In this document: one piece after another, positions 42,128 to 53,516 of the stretch
How positions within the stretch are numbered: position 1 is the first letter of the stretch
Layout of the letters: every line of letters begins with the position of its first letter
Source: Plasmodiophora brassicae
Lineage: Eukaryota; Endomyxa: Phytomyxea; Phytomyxea; Plasmodiophorida
Direction of reading: 5' to 3'
NCBI GenBank assembly: GCA_036867785.1
Contig: CP145409.1
Coordinates: forward strand, 62,001-126,000
Length of the DNA stretch: 64,000 nt
The notes under the pieces: generated by a model
What the model was told of the DNA's origin: nothing
Database searches by the model: none
Seen by the model: the letters and a program-made list of their open reading frames with translations, nothing else
Translations under genes and position numbers: made by a program

Positions 42128-44956
42128 TTATGACCGTGGTGATAATTGGTCTGAGTGTGATATGGCAGAAACGGGCATCTGGATGTGTGTTCCGCCTTCA
42201 AAGTCGAGACGTAGTGATCGCATCTGGACCGGTTGCGATAGCGATCGGGCGCGGCGAAGGGCGAATTCGCTCTCGACAACCGATACGCGACTGCGCCGCT
42301 GTTCGGCGGCAATGGCTTCCATGATCTTCTCCTTCGTGCGTTGCATCTGCATTTCAATCTGGCTTTCGCCAATGCTGGCCTGGATGACATCTTCCTGCTG
42401 ATGCCGCATGATTCGCCCGATTCGCGATATGCGAACAAGCTGGTAGATGCGAAGCAAGACGATGGTGGTGTAAATGGGACTAATCCCGGTAACGAACAGC
42501 TGCAGGATCGAGAGGAAGAATGCACTCATAACGATGGTTATGTCGAAGGCTACCATAACGGTACGCTTGAAAAACTTTGGTCCAGCTGCGTACAATTTCA
42601 CAATTCTGCCAAGAAACCAATGTGAGCACTTGAAGAGGCGAATGATCGTTACAAAACGTACATCTCGATGACAAACAATGTGGGAATGATAGGCGTCAGG
42701 TACGGAAGATACGCCTGGGGAGCCAGATCCGGGAAGTAGATCAACGTCATGATGGTCACGTGAACCAAAATCAGCCAGCAGATAGCAACCTGCATGCGGC
42801 CGCCAAACATAACGATGGATAGTTGCATTCGAATGCGATCACGTCGGCTCATCAGCATTAGTGTGGAGGCACGTCGCAACTGAGTTGGCGTGATGACAAC
42901 CGATGACAAGTCATCGTCCTAAAGCGAACAACGAGAATCAGTTGACAGGGCATCGTAGACAGCCCAACGATGAACACACAGTAGCCTTCTTGATCCCCTT
43001 CCGTCGGGCTTCTATGACAATGTCCAAATCCACGAGCTGTCCGACGTGAATGATGATGGTGTAAATAGGAACCGTTGACGAAAAGCACAGGAGGAGTACG
43101 GTTAGGGGCGTTGCCACGATGGGAACTGCACACGCAACAACCAGATTTAGGTCAGCATTAGGGGCAGACCAGAACGAAGACTGCATGCACGTACGCATAG
43201 CCAGAGGGGGCCAGTTGACAGGAAGCAGATCGGCAGAGAAGTATATAGCAAGAGAAATGAGGCACACCATCAGGAAAAGGGACACTTGCATCATCCTATG
43301 AAACTTCAATAAGAATACAACAGGAATCCACTGTCTGCATGCAAACCTGAGCATGAACACATGGGAATTGAACCAAAACAAGTTCATCTGGGAGAACTCA
43401 ACGTTGTGCAGAGACTGAACTCTGGCTAATCGAGTCGGTGCATCTGCGGGATGCGCCTCACTGGATTCGCTGGACTCTCGTACAACGTCGTCGTGCCCAG
43501 GAAGTAAAGCTGTACATAGGCGCGTTAGCACCAGGCGTGCAACAGAAATGGTAAACTTCGGATATTACAAGTCTGTCCCCAGTGGTCAACCTGGAAGGTT
43601 CGAGCAACACGGCGAACCGCTGACTCTGCCGTAAAATGTGCAACAGGTCGCCGGGCCGGCTTGTCTGCGCCGTTGTTTTCGTACGTATACGAAAGGGACC
43701 TCTCTGGTCCTTCTTCTTCATCTTCCTTCCAATGATCAATATAATACCTGTAAGGGCCCGCATCAGCCCAGAACACAGATGCGGCGCAACGCGATCGTGC
43801 CTTGCAGCTATGGGGTCGAAGTCAATCATCTCAGAATGACACAGAATTTCGGCAAGAATGTGTCGAGCCTTGAGAAGAACACCCCATGGGACCAAACACA
43901 ATATGGCTGCGATGACCACGCAAGCTGTTTGGTAGAATGGCTTGCTGAGCCCCTGAGCGTCTAAATAGCGAGTCTCAAATACTGATACCCGCATATGCCA
44001 CGATGTGGTGCGCCATACATGTGAAGAGCGGTACAATGGAATTCCGCTGAATCATGTCGACCAACAGGATGACAAGCATGGCCATCCAGCACGACGTATG
44101 GATGTCTCCAAACTGAAGCATGACGTGGCTCTTGCATTTTCGCAAATATCGAGCGAACGAAAACGATGGCTGGAGGTGGTTCGAATGCAGGAAATGCAAC
44201 CTTAAGTCATGGAACGATATCTGTTCGACAAGCTTGAAGTACCTGGAGATGATGTTAATCAAAGCGGCCACGAACCAAACGCACTGCAGCGACTCACTTC
44301 ATTCGCAAAGGAATGTGTAACACGCGGAACACAGGGTTCAACGATTCGAACGATTGTCGAACTTGTTCAAACTGCATCTTAACGGCCATGTAGTCGGCGT
44401 GATCCTGAGCCACAGCAGTCAACGGGCACTTCTGCAACTAGGTCGAGAAGCAATACCTGTTTCTCGTAACTATCCCACAGCTTGGAAATGCGGACAGACA
44501 ACCACATTAACAATCCGGTGATCAATGTATAGCTGATCGCGATCGTGAAGATCTGTCGCATTCCGTTTCAGATGGTGCCCAAACGAACGGCTATCGATCA
44601 GGTTACCATGATATGCATGAGCTCAAACTGCGATTTCTGCGACCAAACAGAAGCGCCATGCGACGTCCTCGTCTCCAGAATGAACAGGCCAAATGATATC
44701 AAACCGAGGACCATCAGCTCCCGGTAGAGGTGGTGCAGCATTTCCGATAAATGCTTATAACGTTTAAGAACCTGGTTCGCTGGTATCAGGCCACCATTCC
44801 ATATCGATCAGCACGCCCGCTCCGACGTACCTTCTCGAGCTTTACAGACAGCGAGTGCAGAAGCAGCGTGATCAGTATGGTGAAGACGGCGATCAGCTCG
44901 CCATCGTTATAGCCGGAGCTGCCCTCCTTGGCAGCGGCCGGACCCCCGCCCGACAT
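42128..44956 (-). CDS. MLO: MLO-like seven-transmembrane protein with C-terminal voltage-sensor domain
   Basis: About twelve exons. Phase-checked ones: 44956-44831, 44771-44607, 44552-44457, 44404-44298, 44242-?, 43295-42980, 42918-42662 and 42605-42128. MLO hallmarks in order: TM1 GELIAVFTILITLLLHSLSV; then LHHLYRELMVLGLISFGLFI (family KIKAELMLLGFISLLL); QFELMHIM; TM3 IFTIAISYTLITGLLMWLSV; ISFHDLRLHFLHSNHLQP with FSFARYLRK; TM4 SCWMAMLVILLVDM; GVLLKARHILAEIL; MNLFWFNSHVFML; and TM7 LLLCFSSTVPIYTIIIHVG. After a 61-bp phase-0 intron (42979-42919) the same frame enters four more helices. S1 is MQVAICWLILVHVTIMTLIY; S2/S3 is FVIEIIVKLYAAGPKFF then AFDITIV; S4 is LLRIYQLVRISRIGRIM with an arginine ladder. 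A coiled-coil tail follows. MLOs modulate Ca2+/calmodulin signalling; the sensor resembles Hv1. Confidence 0.85.
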
Positions 44957-45959
44957 TGGCGAGTGATGGCGGCGGCGGCGGCGGCGTCGATATCAGACGT
45001 ACCTACTGTCCCAGTCGGTCGGATACCCTTGTGGGCAGTGTCGAGCCCAACCACCAGCAAAACGCTCCCACGCATGAACGGAATTAAGGCCTGGGATTAA
45101 TCCGCATCACGGGGACCTCCCGCACAAACCGGCACAGTAGACTGACGCTCGCCGAGGAGGCACAGTCGTCCCGAGTACTGACTCTGTATAGGCAGATAGG
45201 AGAGCCATGACTTATCACCTGTGCAAGCCAGGACATTGGAGGAACTTCTTCACGCCAAGCGCGCGCCCGCCTTGCCATGTCTCCGGCGTGGAATATTCTT
45301 CAGCTGGGACTGCCTGGTGACCTAAACCTCACCTGGTACAGTGGCACGTTATGGCACCTTATTGCATCATTGAGCTCCGCGTCAAATGACAGGCCACGGA
45401 AATTCCAAAGGGACGACGCTGTCCAGAGTTTCAACTTGGTGACGCTGTCGACAGCTTCGTTTCGCATTCGGAGTGAGCAGCGCAAGTAGGGTATATTGAA
45501 GGCGATCCCAATGATAGTCAAGTGCCTTGCCTGACGGCGCTCTTGGTACGATTGCCGGAATTGGCTGTGACTCGTGGAACCACTCACCAGCGACTCGGCC
45601 ATGTCCTGAAGGCCATGCATGGGCGACAGTAATGCCCCAATGGCAGCATGCGCATGCTCTCCCGTTCATTGGCAGTGATCCGACTCTACATCGCCAGCAG
45701 CAGCGTAACAAATTGCACGACAATCGAGGATAACCGCTGGCCAGTGAAGCGCAGCCCCGATTTCGTTATTACGCACGTTGACCACGCTACGATACCGGGG
45801 ACGTGAAACAGCGAGCATTGGTCGAGTAGGTATCAATCTGCCCGCGCCGGACTTCCCCTGGCCAAGTTCTTCTGACTGAAATTGAGAAGTGCTACGTTCG
45901 AATGACGAAGGCAGGAAGCTGTCTGAAAAAGGAAGGGTTCGGCGTGACAATGTATTTAT
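44957..45959. other. Unresolved 1-kb stretch between MLO and ubiquitin-S27a genes
   Basis: It holds the MLO promoter side and the 3' flank of the ubiquitin fusion gene. Minus-strand frames at 45300-45620 and 45382-45723 are moderately protein-like (RHLTIIGIAFNIPYLRCSL), but I found no start, splice or family support. Confidence 0.3.
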
Positions 45960-46451
<492 letters not shown>

Positions 46452-46597
46452 CTACCAGCGCACACGCCTCGAACGAATCTGTTGAAGACACGCACTGCAA
46501 CTCCGCGACGCACTCCGCGACCCTGTCTCTGTATATGGACCATGCCCTAATATTGCCATACTCCAGGGGCCGGCTGTGTACGTTGATCAGTCCTTTG

Positions 46598-48388
46598 TTA
46601 CATCTTCTTCTTCGGGACAGTGCGTTTCAGGTCGTTCCAGCGCTCGAGGGCGAGCCGTTCTGCCTTATCAAGGGCGGCCTGCGTGTCGAGTTGATGACGG
46701 CGGGCAGTCTCGAACTCGGCAGATAGCTCGACAGACTGGCGTCTGAGATCGTTGATCTCCTCGATGGCCTGCTGCTGGTCGCGGATCGACGTCTCGACCC
46801 GAGCTCGAAGCGAATCCAGCATGGATGCGGAATTGTCATGGCGGTCGCGAAGCGACGCGACCAGTTTGAGCTGGGCGGCGTGTTGGGCAACCGGCGCGTT
46901 CGCCTCGACCACCGACGCCTCATAACGCTGTGCATGATCGCGTTGCAAACGTTCGAGTCCCGCTAGCTCGGTCTTGGCAACATCTAACGCCGCCTTCGCA
47001 TCATCAACCTCTCTTCTGAGCTTGCTGATGGTGCTCTCAGACGTCTCCGCTTCCAGTGCTGTCACTCGCTCCGTCTTGCTGGCCAGTTCCGGTTGAATTC
47101 GCGCATGCCACGCGTTCTCCTTCACGATGTCGTCCTCGGTGGCGCTGAGGTCAGCAAGCAGCGGCGACCGCTTCCGCTCCATGTGCCCGCGGATCAGTGT
47201 CTCTTGCCGAGCGACCGTTTCAGGTGACTTGGCTTTGAGCAGGTCGCGCACCTCCTCCAGCACCTCCAGCCGTTGCACCGCTTCGTCCATTGCGATCCTG
47301 GCCATGCGCTTCCTGTATCCCTTCAGCGACGGGTGATCTACCGTCAGCGTGTCCTGGGCGTCGGTATCCTCCGTATCGGCGACATCAGGGACTGTGTCGT
47401 ATTCGGTCGTGGCTGCCGCCACACGATCCCGCTGGCCGCGAATCGCTGCCTCGACCTCGTTGATGCCGCCCTTCAGGACCAGGCGTACGAGATCCGTCTC
47501 CAGCAACGATATACCCTTCAGCAGCGCTTCCGTCGTCGTCTTTCGATGTGCTAACGCGGCGCCCTTGGTTCTCGATTCCAGCACGAGACGCGAATGCTCC
47601 TGGATCTCCCGGCGCAGCGTCCCCATCTGTGCGATCGCACCCTTCAGCGTCACCGAACTCGACGCCAGTCGCGCCTGTGCATCCGCAAGACGCTGCTCGG
47701 CGGGCACCACCTTGTCGGCACGTTGGACGTCCACCGCCTTGTCAGCGTCATCGGCCGCCTGTCGCAGGTTGCGAAGCCGATCCCGATCGTCGTCGATGCG
47801 CTTGGCAAGGTCCGCCAGAACGTGTTCCTCCTTGGCGATCTTCTCCAGGCGCGCGGCAGCGCCCTTATCCGCTTGCTCCGCCTCGTTCAGGAACGCGGTC
47901 AGCAACGGCGCCATCTTGTCCACAACGGCATGACGCGACTTGTACGCCTTCTCGAGCGCGTTGGCGCGCTTGCCGAGGCCAGCGACGATGTTGGATGCGG
48001 CCGTATAGGCCTGGCGACGGTCGGCGAGGTCGACGAGCGCCTCGTGGAATTGCTGGGCCGGGCCGGACGCGGATGCCTCCCAGGCGATCTGCGTCGCCTC
48101 GCTGGCCAAGGCTTTCGTCATGGACGAAAGGTCAAGTGGGGCATCACGAGCGTTGAGTATCGCGCGAACGGTCGTTCTGAGGTCGCGCTCATCGGGCTGG
48201 CCCGACAGCAGGGACGACGCGGACGGAGCGGCGGACAGGTCCACCCAGGAGGCCGGCACGAAATTCAGCGCGACGCCGATGACGACGCCGCTGACGACGA
48301 ACGCGATGACCTGCGACAGGACGGGCACCGACTGCTCCAGATGACGGGCCTGCTCGCGCTCGCGCAGATAGTCTTCAACGCCCTGCAT
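46598..48388 (-). CDS. Membrane-anchored long coiled-coil protein with dilysine-type end
   Basis: Single-exon, 596 residues. One transmembrane helix lies near the N terminus (VLSQVIAFVVSGVVIGVAL, about residues 24-44), followed by a Ser/Ala linker. Then come about 480 residues of charged, heptad-like helices (LEKIAKEEHVLADLAKRIDD, LRREVDDAKAALDVAKTEL, ALDKAERLALERWNDL). The protein ends TVPKKKM, which has lysines at -3 and -4 as in KKXX ER-retrieval signals. That reading requires a cytosolic C terminus. The architecture resembles golgin-, Mic60- or ER-tether-type proteins, but there is no sequence signature. It is head-to-head with PSMB4 across 357 bp. Confidence 0.7.
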   Translation of the reverse strand: MQGVEDYLREREQARHLEQSVPVLSQVIAFVVSGVVIGVALNFVPASWVDLSAAPSASSLLSGQPDERDLRTTVRAILNARDAPLDLSSMTKALASEATQIAWEASASGPAQQFHEALVDLADRRQAYTAASNIVAGLGKRANALEKAYKSRHAVVDKMAPLLTAFLNEAEQADKGAAARLEKIAKEEHVLADLAKRIDDDRDRLRNLRQAADDADKAVDVQRADKVVPAEQRLADAQARLASSSVTLKGAIAQMGTLRREIQEHSRLVLESRTKGAALAHRKTTTEALLKGISLLETDLVRLVLKGGINEVEAAIRGQRDRVAAATTEYDTVPDVADTEDTDAQDTLTVDHPSLKGYRKRMARIAMDEAVQRLEVLEEVRDLLKAKSPETVARQETLIRGHMERKRSPLLADLSATEDDIVKENAWHARIQPELASKTERVTALEAETSESTISKLRREVDDAKAALDVAKTELAGLERLQRDHAQRYEASVVEANAPVAQHAAQLKLVASLRDRHDNSASMLDSLRARVETSIRDQQQAIEEINDLRRQSVELSAEFETARRHQLDTQAALDKAERLALERWNDLKRTVPKKKM

Positions 48389-48745
48389 CGCACGTCGGGC
48401 GACGACGGACGCAACCCAAAACGGGCGCTATCGCCGTTGGTACCCTATACGGAGGCAGGCACGTCCCACCGGGGTCGATGCGCGCGCAGCTCTGCGCCAC
48501 CCGTCGTGGTGCACGAACTGCCTTCTTCACCAGTCGCCAGTCGCCACTTGTGAACTACCTACCTAACTACCCCTGCCAAGAGGACTCTACGTACTACTGT
48601 TGTTCCTCAAAATGCATCACCAAACAATCGCGGGGGGCCCGCCACGAATCGGGAAAAAAATCGTCGCCTGACGACGGGCGGACCCCGGGGCGAACGGTTG
48701 GTGGTGTATCCATCATTTTGCCCCGGCTGTGGTGATCGATTCGCG
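48389..48745. promoter_or_regulatory. Divergent promoter region, coiled-coil gene (-) and PSMB4 (+)
   Basis: A compact 357-bp bidirectional intergenic region. No TATA-like element stands out. Confidence 0.45.
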
Positions 48746-49660
48746 ATGCTGGCGAGCGAGTTCGGCGTCGCGGGCGGTGCGGCGCAGATGCCACGGACGC
48801 ATACACAGTGGGTGGCGTTCGGCGCCGGCTGCGTTGTGTGTGGGCGCGTTGTGGTGATCGGTTTCGTTGCGGGCGCAGGTCGCCGATTGTGACCGGGTCG
48901 TCCGTGCTCGGCATCGTGTACAAGGACGGGGTCATGATCATGGCCGACACGCTCGGGTCGTATGGATCCATGGCCCGGTTCCGCGGCTTGCAGCGTATCC
49001 GCAAGATTACCGACACGACCCTGATCGGCGCTGGTGGGGAGTACAGCGATTTTCAGGAAATCATGCACATCCTGAAGGACCTGACCATCAGGTTTGCGTA
49101 CTCCACATTCGCACGTCCTATTCCACATCTGATCGATGGTTGCGTGTATCGTTCAGGGATTGGGCGAACGACGATGGCAACATTCTTGGCAGCTCCGAGG
49201 TGTTCAACTATCTGACGCGTGTCATGTACTCCAAGCGGTCGAATGTCAACCCGTTCTGGAACCAGTTGCTGGTTGCTGGGTTTGAACAAGGCAAAAGGTC
49301 GTACCCCACAGCCAATCGTCTACGTTATCACCGTGCTGACGAGCTCTTCCACCTAGCCTTCTCGGCTACGTTGATCTGTACGGGACGTCGTACAAGGACG
49401 TGGTGGCCGCGACCGGGTTCGGCACATATCTCGGCATCCCACTGCTTCGTAAGGCGTGGCGCCAGGGTCTGTCGGCAGAGGAAGCCAGGAAGATCCTCGA
49501 GGATGCCCACCGTGTCCTGCTGTACCGCGACGGGCGGACGCTGAACAAGTTCCAGATTGCAAAGGTGACCGCCGACGGTGTCAACATCTCCGAGCCGTAC
49601 TCGCTGAAGACCGACTGGGAATACCGCCGCTTTGTCGACCCGGATGATACCGCCATGTGA
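48746..49660 (+). CDS. PSMB4: 20S proteasome subunit beta type-4 (beta7, PSMB4)
   Basis: Non-catalytic beta7 subunit of the 20S core. Exon 1 (48746-48807) codes for a short propeptide, MLASEFGVAGGAAQMPRTHT. Exon 2 starts at 48879 with QSPIVTGSSVLGIVYKDGV, the family QNPMVTGTSVLG. MIMADTLGSYGSMARFRGL and the DFQEI helix follow. Short introns at about 49092-49159 and 49292-49352 are phase-consistent and restore LTRVMYSKRSNVNPFWNQLL and LLGYVDLYGTSYKDVVAATG. The C terminus has AHRVLLYRDGRTLNKFQIAK. Thr1 of active beta subunits is absent, as expected for beta7. Confidence 0.95.
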
Positions 49661-49743
49661 GCGCGGCTATCGTGACGGCCGTACTCTGCATATCAATGTA
49701 ATCCGCTCAAGCATCGGCACACGCTTGCCTGCTATGCTGCTGT

Positions 49744-51305
49744 TTATGGTGAACAGTTGGCCGGCGACCTACCGGTAGATCGTTTCTGTTGCCGAAGGTT
49801 GTACATCATGACGGCGGCCCGCCCGGACGGCAACAGGCGCCTTTCGCCCATCTCCTGCAGAATGCCCCTGGCCGCATGGTAATGCCCTTCGCGTAGGAAC
49901 AGCTCCAGAGCAGGCGACAGCGTACGACTTGTGATTTCTCCGACTCGAACGCGTTTCGCGAACTCGATGACGCGAATGCAGGCCTCGCCCTGCTTTGCCT
50001 TGCAGCACCCGAGCACGCACCCATCGACAACATCGCTTTCCGACGCGCCCGTTGACGAACACGCCAGTCGGGTCACCAGGTCCTCGATCCGCGTTGACGG
50101 GTACAGGGCCAGGTTGGCTTCCACGAACGCAGCGACCGCGTAATGGTTCGGCCGGAGCCCTGCACCTGGAAGGTCTCGCGTGAACACGCGCATGGCTTCA
50201 CCGGTTTCGCCCAGGCGGATCAGCGTTCGCATCCAGGTGCAGTACACGACATCGCCGGCAGCGAGCCGCTGTGCGCTCTCGAGATACTGTCTTCCTTCGT
50301 CGACCGACTCGGCGACCTCCAGCATGATGGCGTAGGTTCGTGCGTCAGGGCGTAACGACGACGACGAGGACAGCAACCTGAACAGGTATCGGCAACGTTC
50401 GCGGTTGCCGGAGCGCGCGTACGCCTGCAGGATGATGTTGCACGTCAGGATGGACGTCTGTTCGCCAACGGCGTCGAACACGCCGACGATGTCCTGGACG
50501 AACCCGATAAACCCGAGCCGGGACACCAACCCGAGGAACGGCAGGAACAGCGCGCCCGATACGACGACATCGCCGTTGCTGGTGACGGCGCGCATCAGGA
50601 TCGATCTCGACAACGCAACGCAATCGGCGCGGGCCAGAGCACGCAGGACGGCAATGTAATCGCGCGTCTGTGGTCGGTGCTCGCACCGGTTCAGCAGTGC
50701 GCTCCAGGCGCCCATAATGACGTCAACAGACGTGCCTGCGCGTTGATCTGGCGCGGCGTAGGACAGCAGCAGGTACCGGAAAGCGGACGGGTGCACGTCG
50801 AGCCCATGGCGGAGCATGCGATGGACGCACTGTTCGCAGGCGCGTGATGATCGTCGCGTCTCATGCAGGGTCAACGCCAGGTGCGCACCGGGTGACACGA
50901 CGCGTCCGAACCGGTCGTAGAGCGTGTCGATGATGGCAGCGAGCTGGGCGAATTCCCTGCGTCGAACGATCTCCATGATCACCGGGCCAGATGCTCGTGC
51001 GAACGTCGACGCGGAGCATGGCGATGCCGCCAGATCGAGGAGAGGGCTCTTCCACGACGAAGGCGAGAACCGGTTGGCGCGGCAGACCGACACGAGCGCC
51101 TTGACGCTGACCGGGATCGACCGTGCCCGCATCTGCTCGACGATGAAGCCGCATTTGTCGGGCAGGCGGCGTCGCGCGTACCCGTCCAGGACGACCTCGT
51201 ACGCGGCGGACTCGGGGATGCACTGCCAAAGCGCCGACTCCGCGTCGCCCAGCAGCCCCGCCTTGCATAGCCGCGTAACGCGCTCCACGACGCCGCTCCG
51301 CATCA
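49744..51305 (-). CDS. PPR-like helical-repeat protein, likely organellar RNA-binding
   Basis: About 520 residues in one open frame; start taken as MRSGVVERVTRLCKAGLLGD. Pentatricopeptide-like helix pairs run through it: AYEVVLDGYARRRLPDKCGF, TSILTCNIILQAYARSGNRE followed by RCRYLFRLL, DARTYAIMLEVAESVDEG, VVYCTWMRTLIRLGETGEAM and a final YHAARGILQEMGERRLLPSG. PPR proteins bind organellar RNA for processing or stability. The frame is open further upstream, but that part belongs to the neighbouring gene. An N-terminal mitochondrial peptide is not obvious, so a short 5' exon may be missing. Confidence 0.75.
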
Positions 51306-51536
51306 CTGACGACGCCGCCTGCGACTGCGCGCATACTAAGAATGTGACAACGCGGCACGGGCTGTAGGGTAGCTCGTGCGCACCGTTCGAGCAGCTGCAG
51401 CTCTGAGTCGCGGGACCCTGCGAGTCTACCTTCCTAGCAGCCGCAGCACCCGGCAATGGTGTGCGCGCCGTAGACGCAGAACGAATCGCGTCGATGTGTG
51501 TAAGGATGGGAGGGACGCCACCCGTGGTGAAGAGCG

Positions 51537-52227
51537 TTATCGTCGATGGCGGCCGGGCCAATGGCAGACGTAGACCCAGGTTGCAGTCGACATGACGATG
51601 ACGGACGACATTGCGATTGCGATGATCAGCAAGCGGTACCGGGGCGCGACGTAGAAGGCGGGCGGCGGCGGTCGAGCACGGTCGTGGTTCGCAGGGGGTC
51701 GTGGTGCGCGACGTGTTTTCATAGCAGAAGCAAGCCCCGCACCGACGGCGGCCGCTCCTGCAGCGATGGTCGCGGTGGATACCCCATCCGACGGCATGGG
51801 AGGGTCGCGTAGCTCTCTGGAGGCAGGCCACAGCATGCTCTGGGCAACTGCAACGCCGGCGGCAACTGCTCCAGTTCCAGCAAGCAAGGTCCTCTAACAC
51901 ACGCGACATGACAGTCAGCCAAACGCCGTCGAATATGAAGCATGCAGCGCCGAATGCCAAGACCTGCTGTTGCAAATGCCGCGAGCGGTTACGTTCGGCG
52001 CCGATATCGCGTTTCAGCAACGCTGACGTTCGACGGCATTCGTCCAGCAAGTCGTTGCGGCTGTTCAGTGCGGCAGCCAGATTCTGACGCCGGCGATGCA
52101 GCGCCTTCAGTAGGAGGACCTGGGCAGCGATCTGCTGGGTGAGATCATAGGATGCATGTTTGATCCGTTGGGTCGACGTCTCCAGATCGGAGTCAACAGG
52201 ACGGCTGGTAACGGGATACGCTATCAT
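51537..52227 (-). CDS. Small coiled-coil membrane protein, 211 residues
   Basis: Exons 52227-51903 and 51847-51537 fit phase across a 55-bp intron (GTGTGTTAGAGG donor, CGTTGCAG acceptor). A helical heptad region (IKHASYDLTQQIAAQVLLLK, LLDECRRTSALLKRDIGAER) is followed by a hydrophobic segment (VLAFGAACFIFDGVWLTVM), a Gly/Ala helix (STATIAAGAAAVGAGLASAM), a Pro/Arg linker and a C-terminal TM helix (LLIIAIAMSSVIVMSTATWV). A tail-anchored or double-spanning organelle protein is plausible. No family is recognised. It lies upstream of the PPR-like gene on the same strand. Confidence 0.65.
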
Positions 52228-52287
52228 CTTGGGAGCTTCGCGTGGGGCGACCCTCCCGTGTTGCAGCTGTGGACAGCAATTCGCACT

Positions 52288-52981
52288 TTAACGTGTGCAT
52301 CTAATCCCCCTTTGACCACCCACCTCTTTGTATAGCCGCATCAAGCCAACGGGTATGACGTTCTGGTCGGCGAACACCTGATACATGTACCATTCGGGTT
52401 TTCCACAGCCAATTTGGAGATAATCGTAAGCGTGTGAAACCGAGATGGTTATTGAGGACGCTCGGCACGTCGAGTTCTCCGGTCCTTGCCGTACGTGGAT
52501 CTCATCAAGCAGCAGGTTGCCGGAGAAGACGAAACTATGGTGAACAATGGCCCCGTCACTCGGCACGATCCTGCCACTTGAAACGGGGAACAGCCGATGA
52601 ATACCTGACAGACAGCTCGCCACGCGCGTTCGGCATGCACCTCCATACATCGTCTACGTTGCCGTTCTTCAGACGGTCCACCTGGCCAGTTTGTCGACCT
52701 GAATCGAATGCGTTCGTCCAGTTCACTTGCTGGCGATCACCAGTCGACGATTTCGTATAGAACACTGCAGTTATCAGTTCCCAGCACTTATCTCCAGCGG
52801 CCACAGAGTTCCTTCTCAGAGTGCACGTCGTCCGCGTGGGGAACCACGACACGCAATCAGCGGCAATGGACCTAGTCGCATCCTCGCCAGGGGCAGCGTG
52901 ACCCGTCGGCGCAGACAGCATGAGAAGGGCGATCACGGCCAGCACAACCAATGTCATGGTCCGCCTGCAGGCAGCGTCCAT
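52288..52981 (-). CDS. Secreted cysteine-containing protein, 219 residues
   Basis: Exons 52981-52605 and 52570-52288 are joined in phase 2 by an unusually short 34-bp intron (GTATTCATCG donor, GTGGCAG acceptor). The signal peptide is MDAACRRTMTLVVLAVIALL with cleavage after GHAA. The mature part contains about seven cysteines (CVSWFPTRTTC, DKCWELI, DVWRCM, NSTCRAS, QIGCGKP, IRC) and beta-type segments (SSITISVSHAYDYLQIGCG). Without splicing the frame stops at once, so the intron is needed for the Cys-rich second half. No family is recognised. With the pair at 32-34 kb it adds to the set of candidate effectors. Confidence 0.65.
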
Positions 52982-53039
52982 GTGTAGGTTCCAGGTGCCA
53001 GTGCTACATGCCATCTGTCAGGTGTCGACAGCACTGTGT

Positions 53040-53516
53040 ACGCAGGATTGCTAAAAACGGACTTCACAGGATAGGCGTCGACATTTAGCGCCGGGCGACT
53101 CATTCGGGAGGCAGACTTGTATTACATGCATGTGTGAGCCGGCAATTTCGTCAGAGCAGTTCTTTACAGGAGCCTCCATCTAATTGGTTGGAGCTTGGAT
53201 ATACAATTATTATCACCGTAATATCCAATTACGTGCCGCGTACTTAGTCCCTTTTCAGTCGTCGTCTGTTAATATCGCTCTAGCCAGCGAACCGGTATCA
53301 CAGTATGGCCAGCATGCACCCAGTATACGGATTTAAGTCGGACCCTGCCGTAGGGGGGCGAAGCGTATGGATAACGATCATGTCATCCGATGTGGTTCTG
53401 CTACTTGAGCAGACAACAACAACAAATAACGGATGCCTTACTGAGAGCTCGCCGTGCCTTTTCGGAGGCCACCTCTACATGCATCGTATACGTGCCCAAT
53501 CGCTCAGGACAATACA
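53040..53516. other. Intergenic region, AT-richer, no gene recognised
   Basis: About 480 bp with lower GC than the surrounding DNA (AATTATTATCACCG, ATATCCAATTACG). No supported coding frame. Confidence 0.4.

Noticed and set aside
44320-44345. tRNA-like TTCAACGATTCGAAC box
   Set aside because: No acceptor stem, D arm or A box can be placed around it, and it lies within the MLO gene. No other tRNA candidates were found by eye in the window.
51306-51536. Extension of the PPR-like protein into the upstream open frame
   Set aside because: The upstream part of the long frame crosses the phase-checked second exon of the small membrane protein in another frame and has shadow-like composition.
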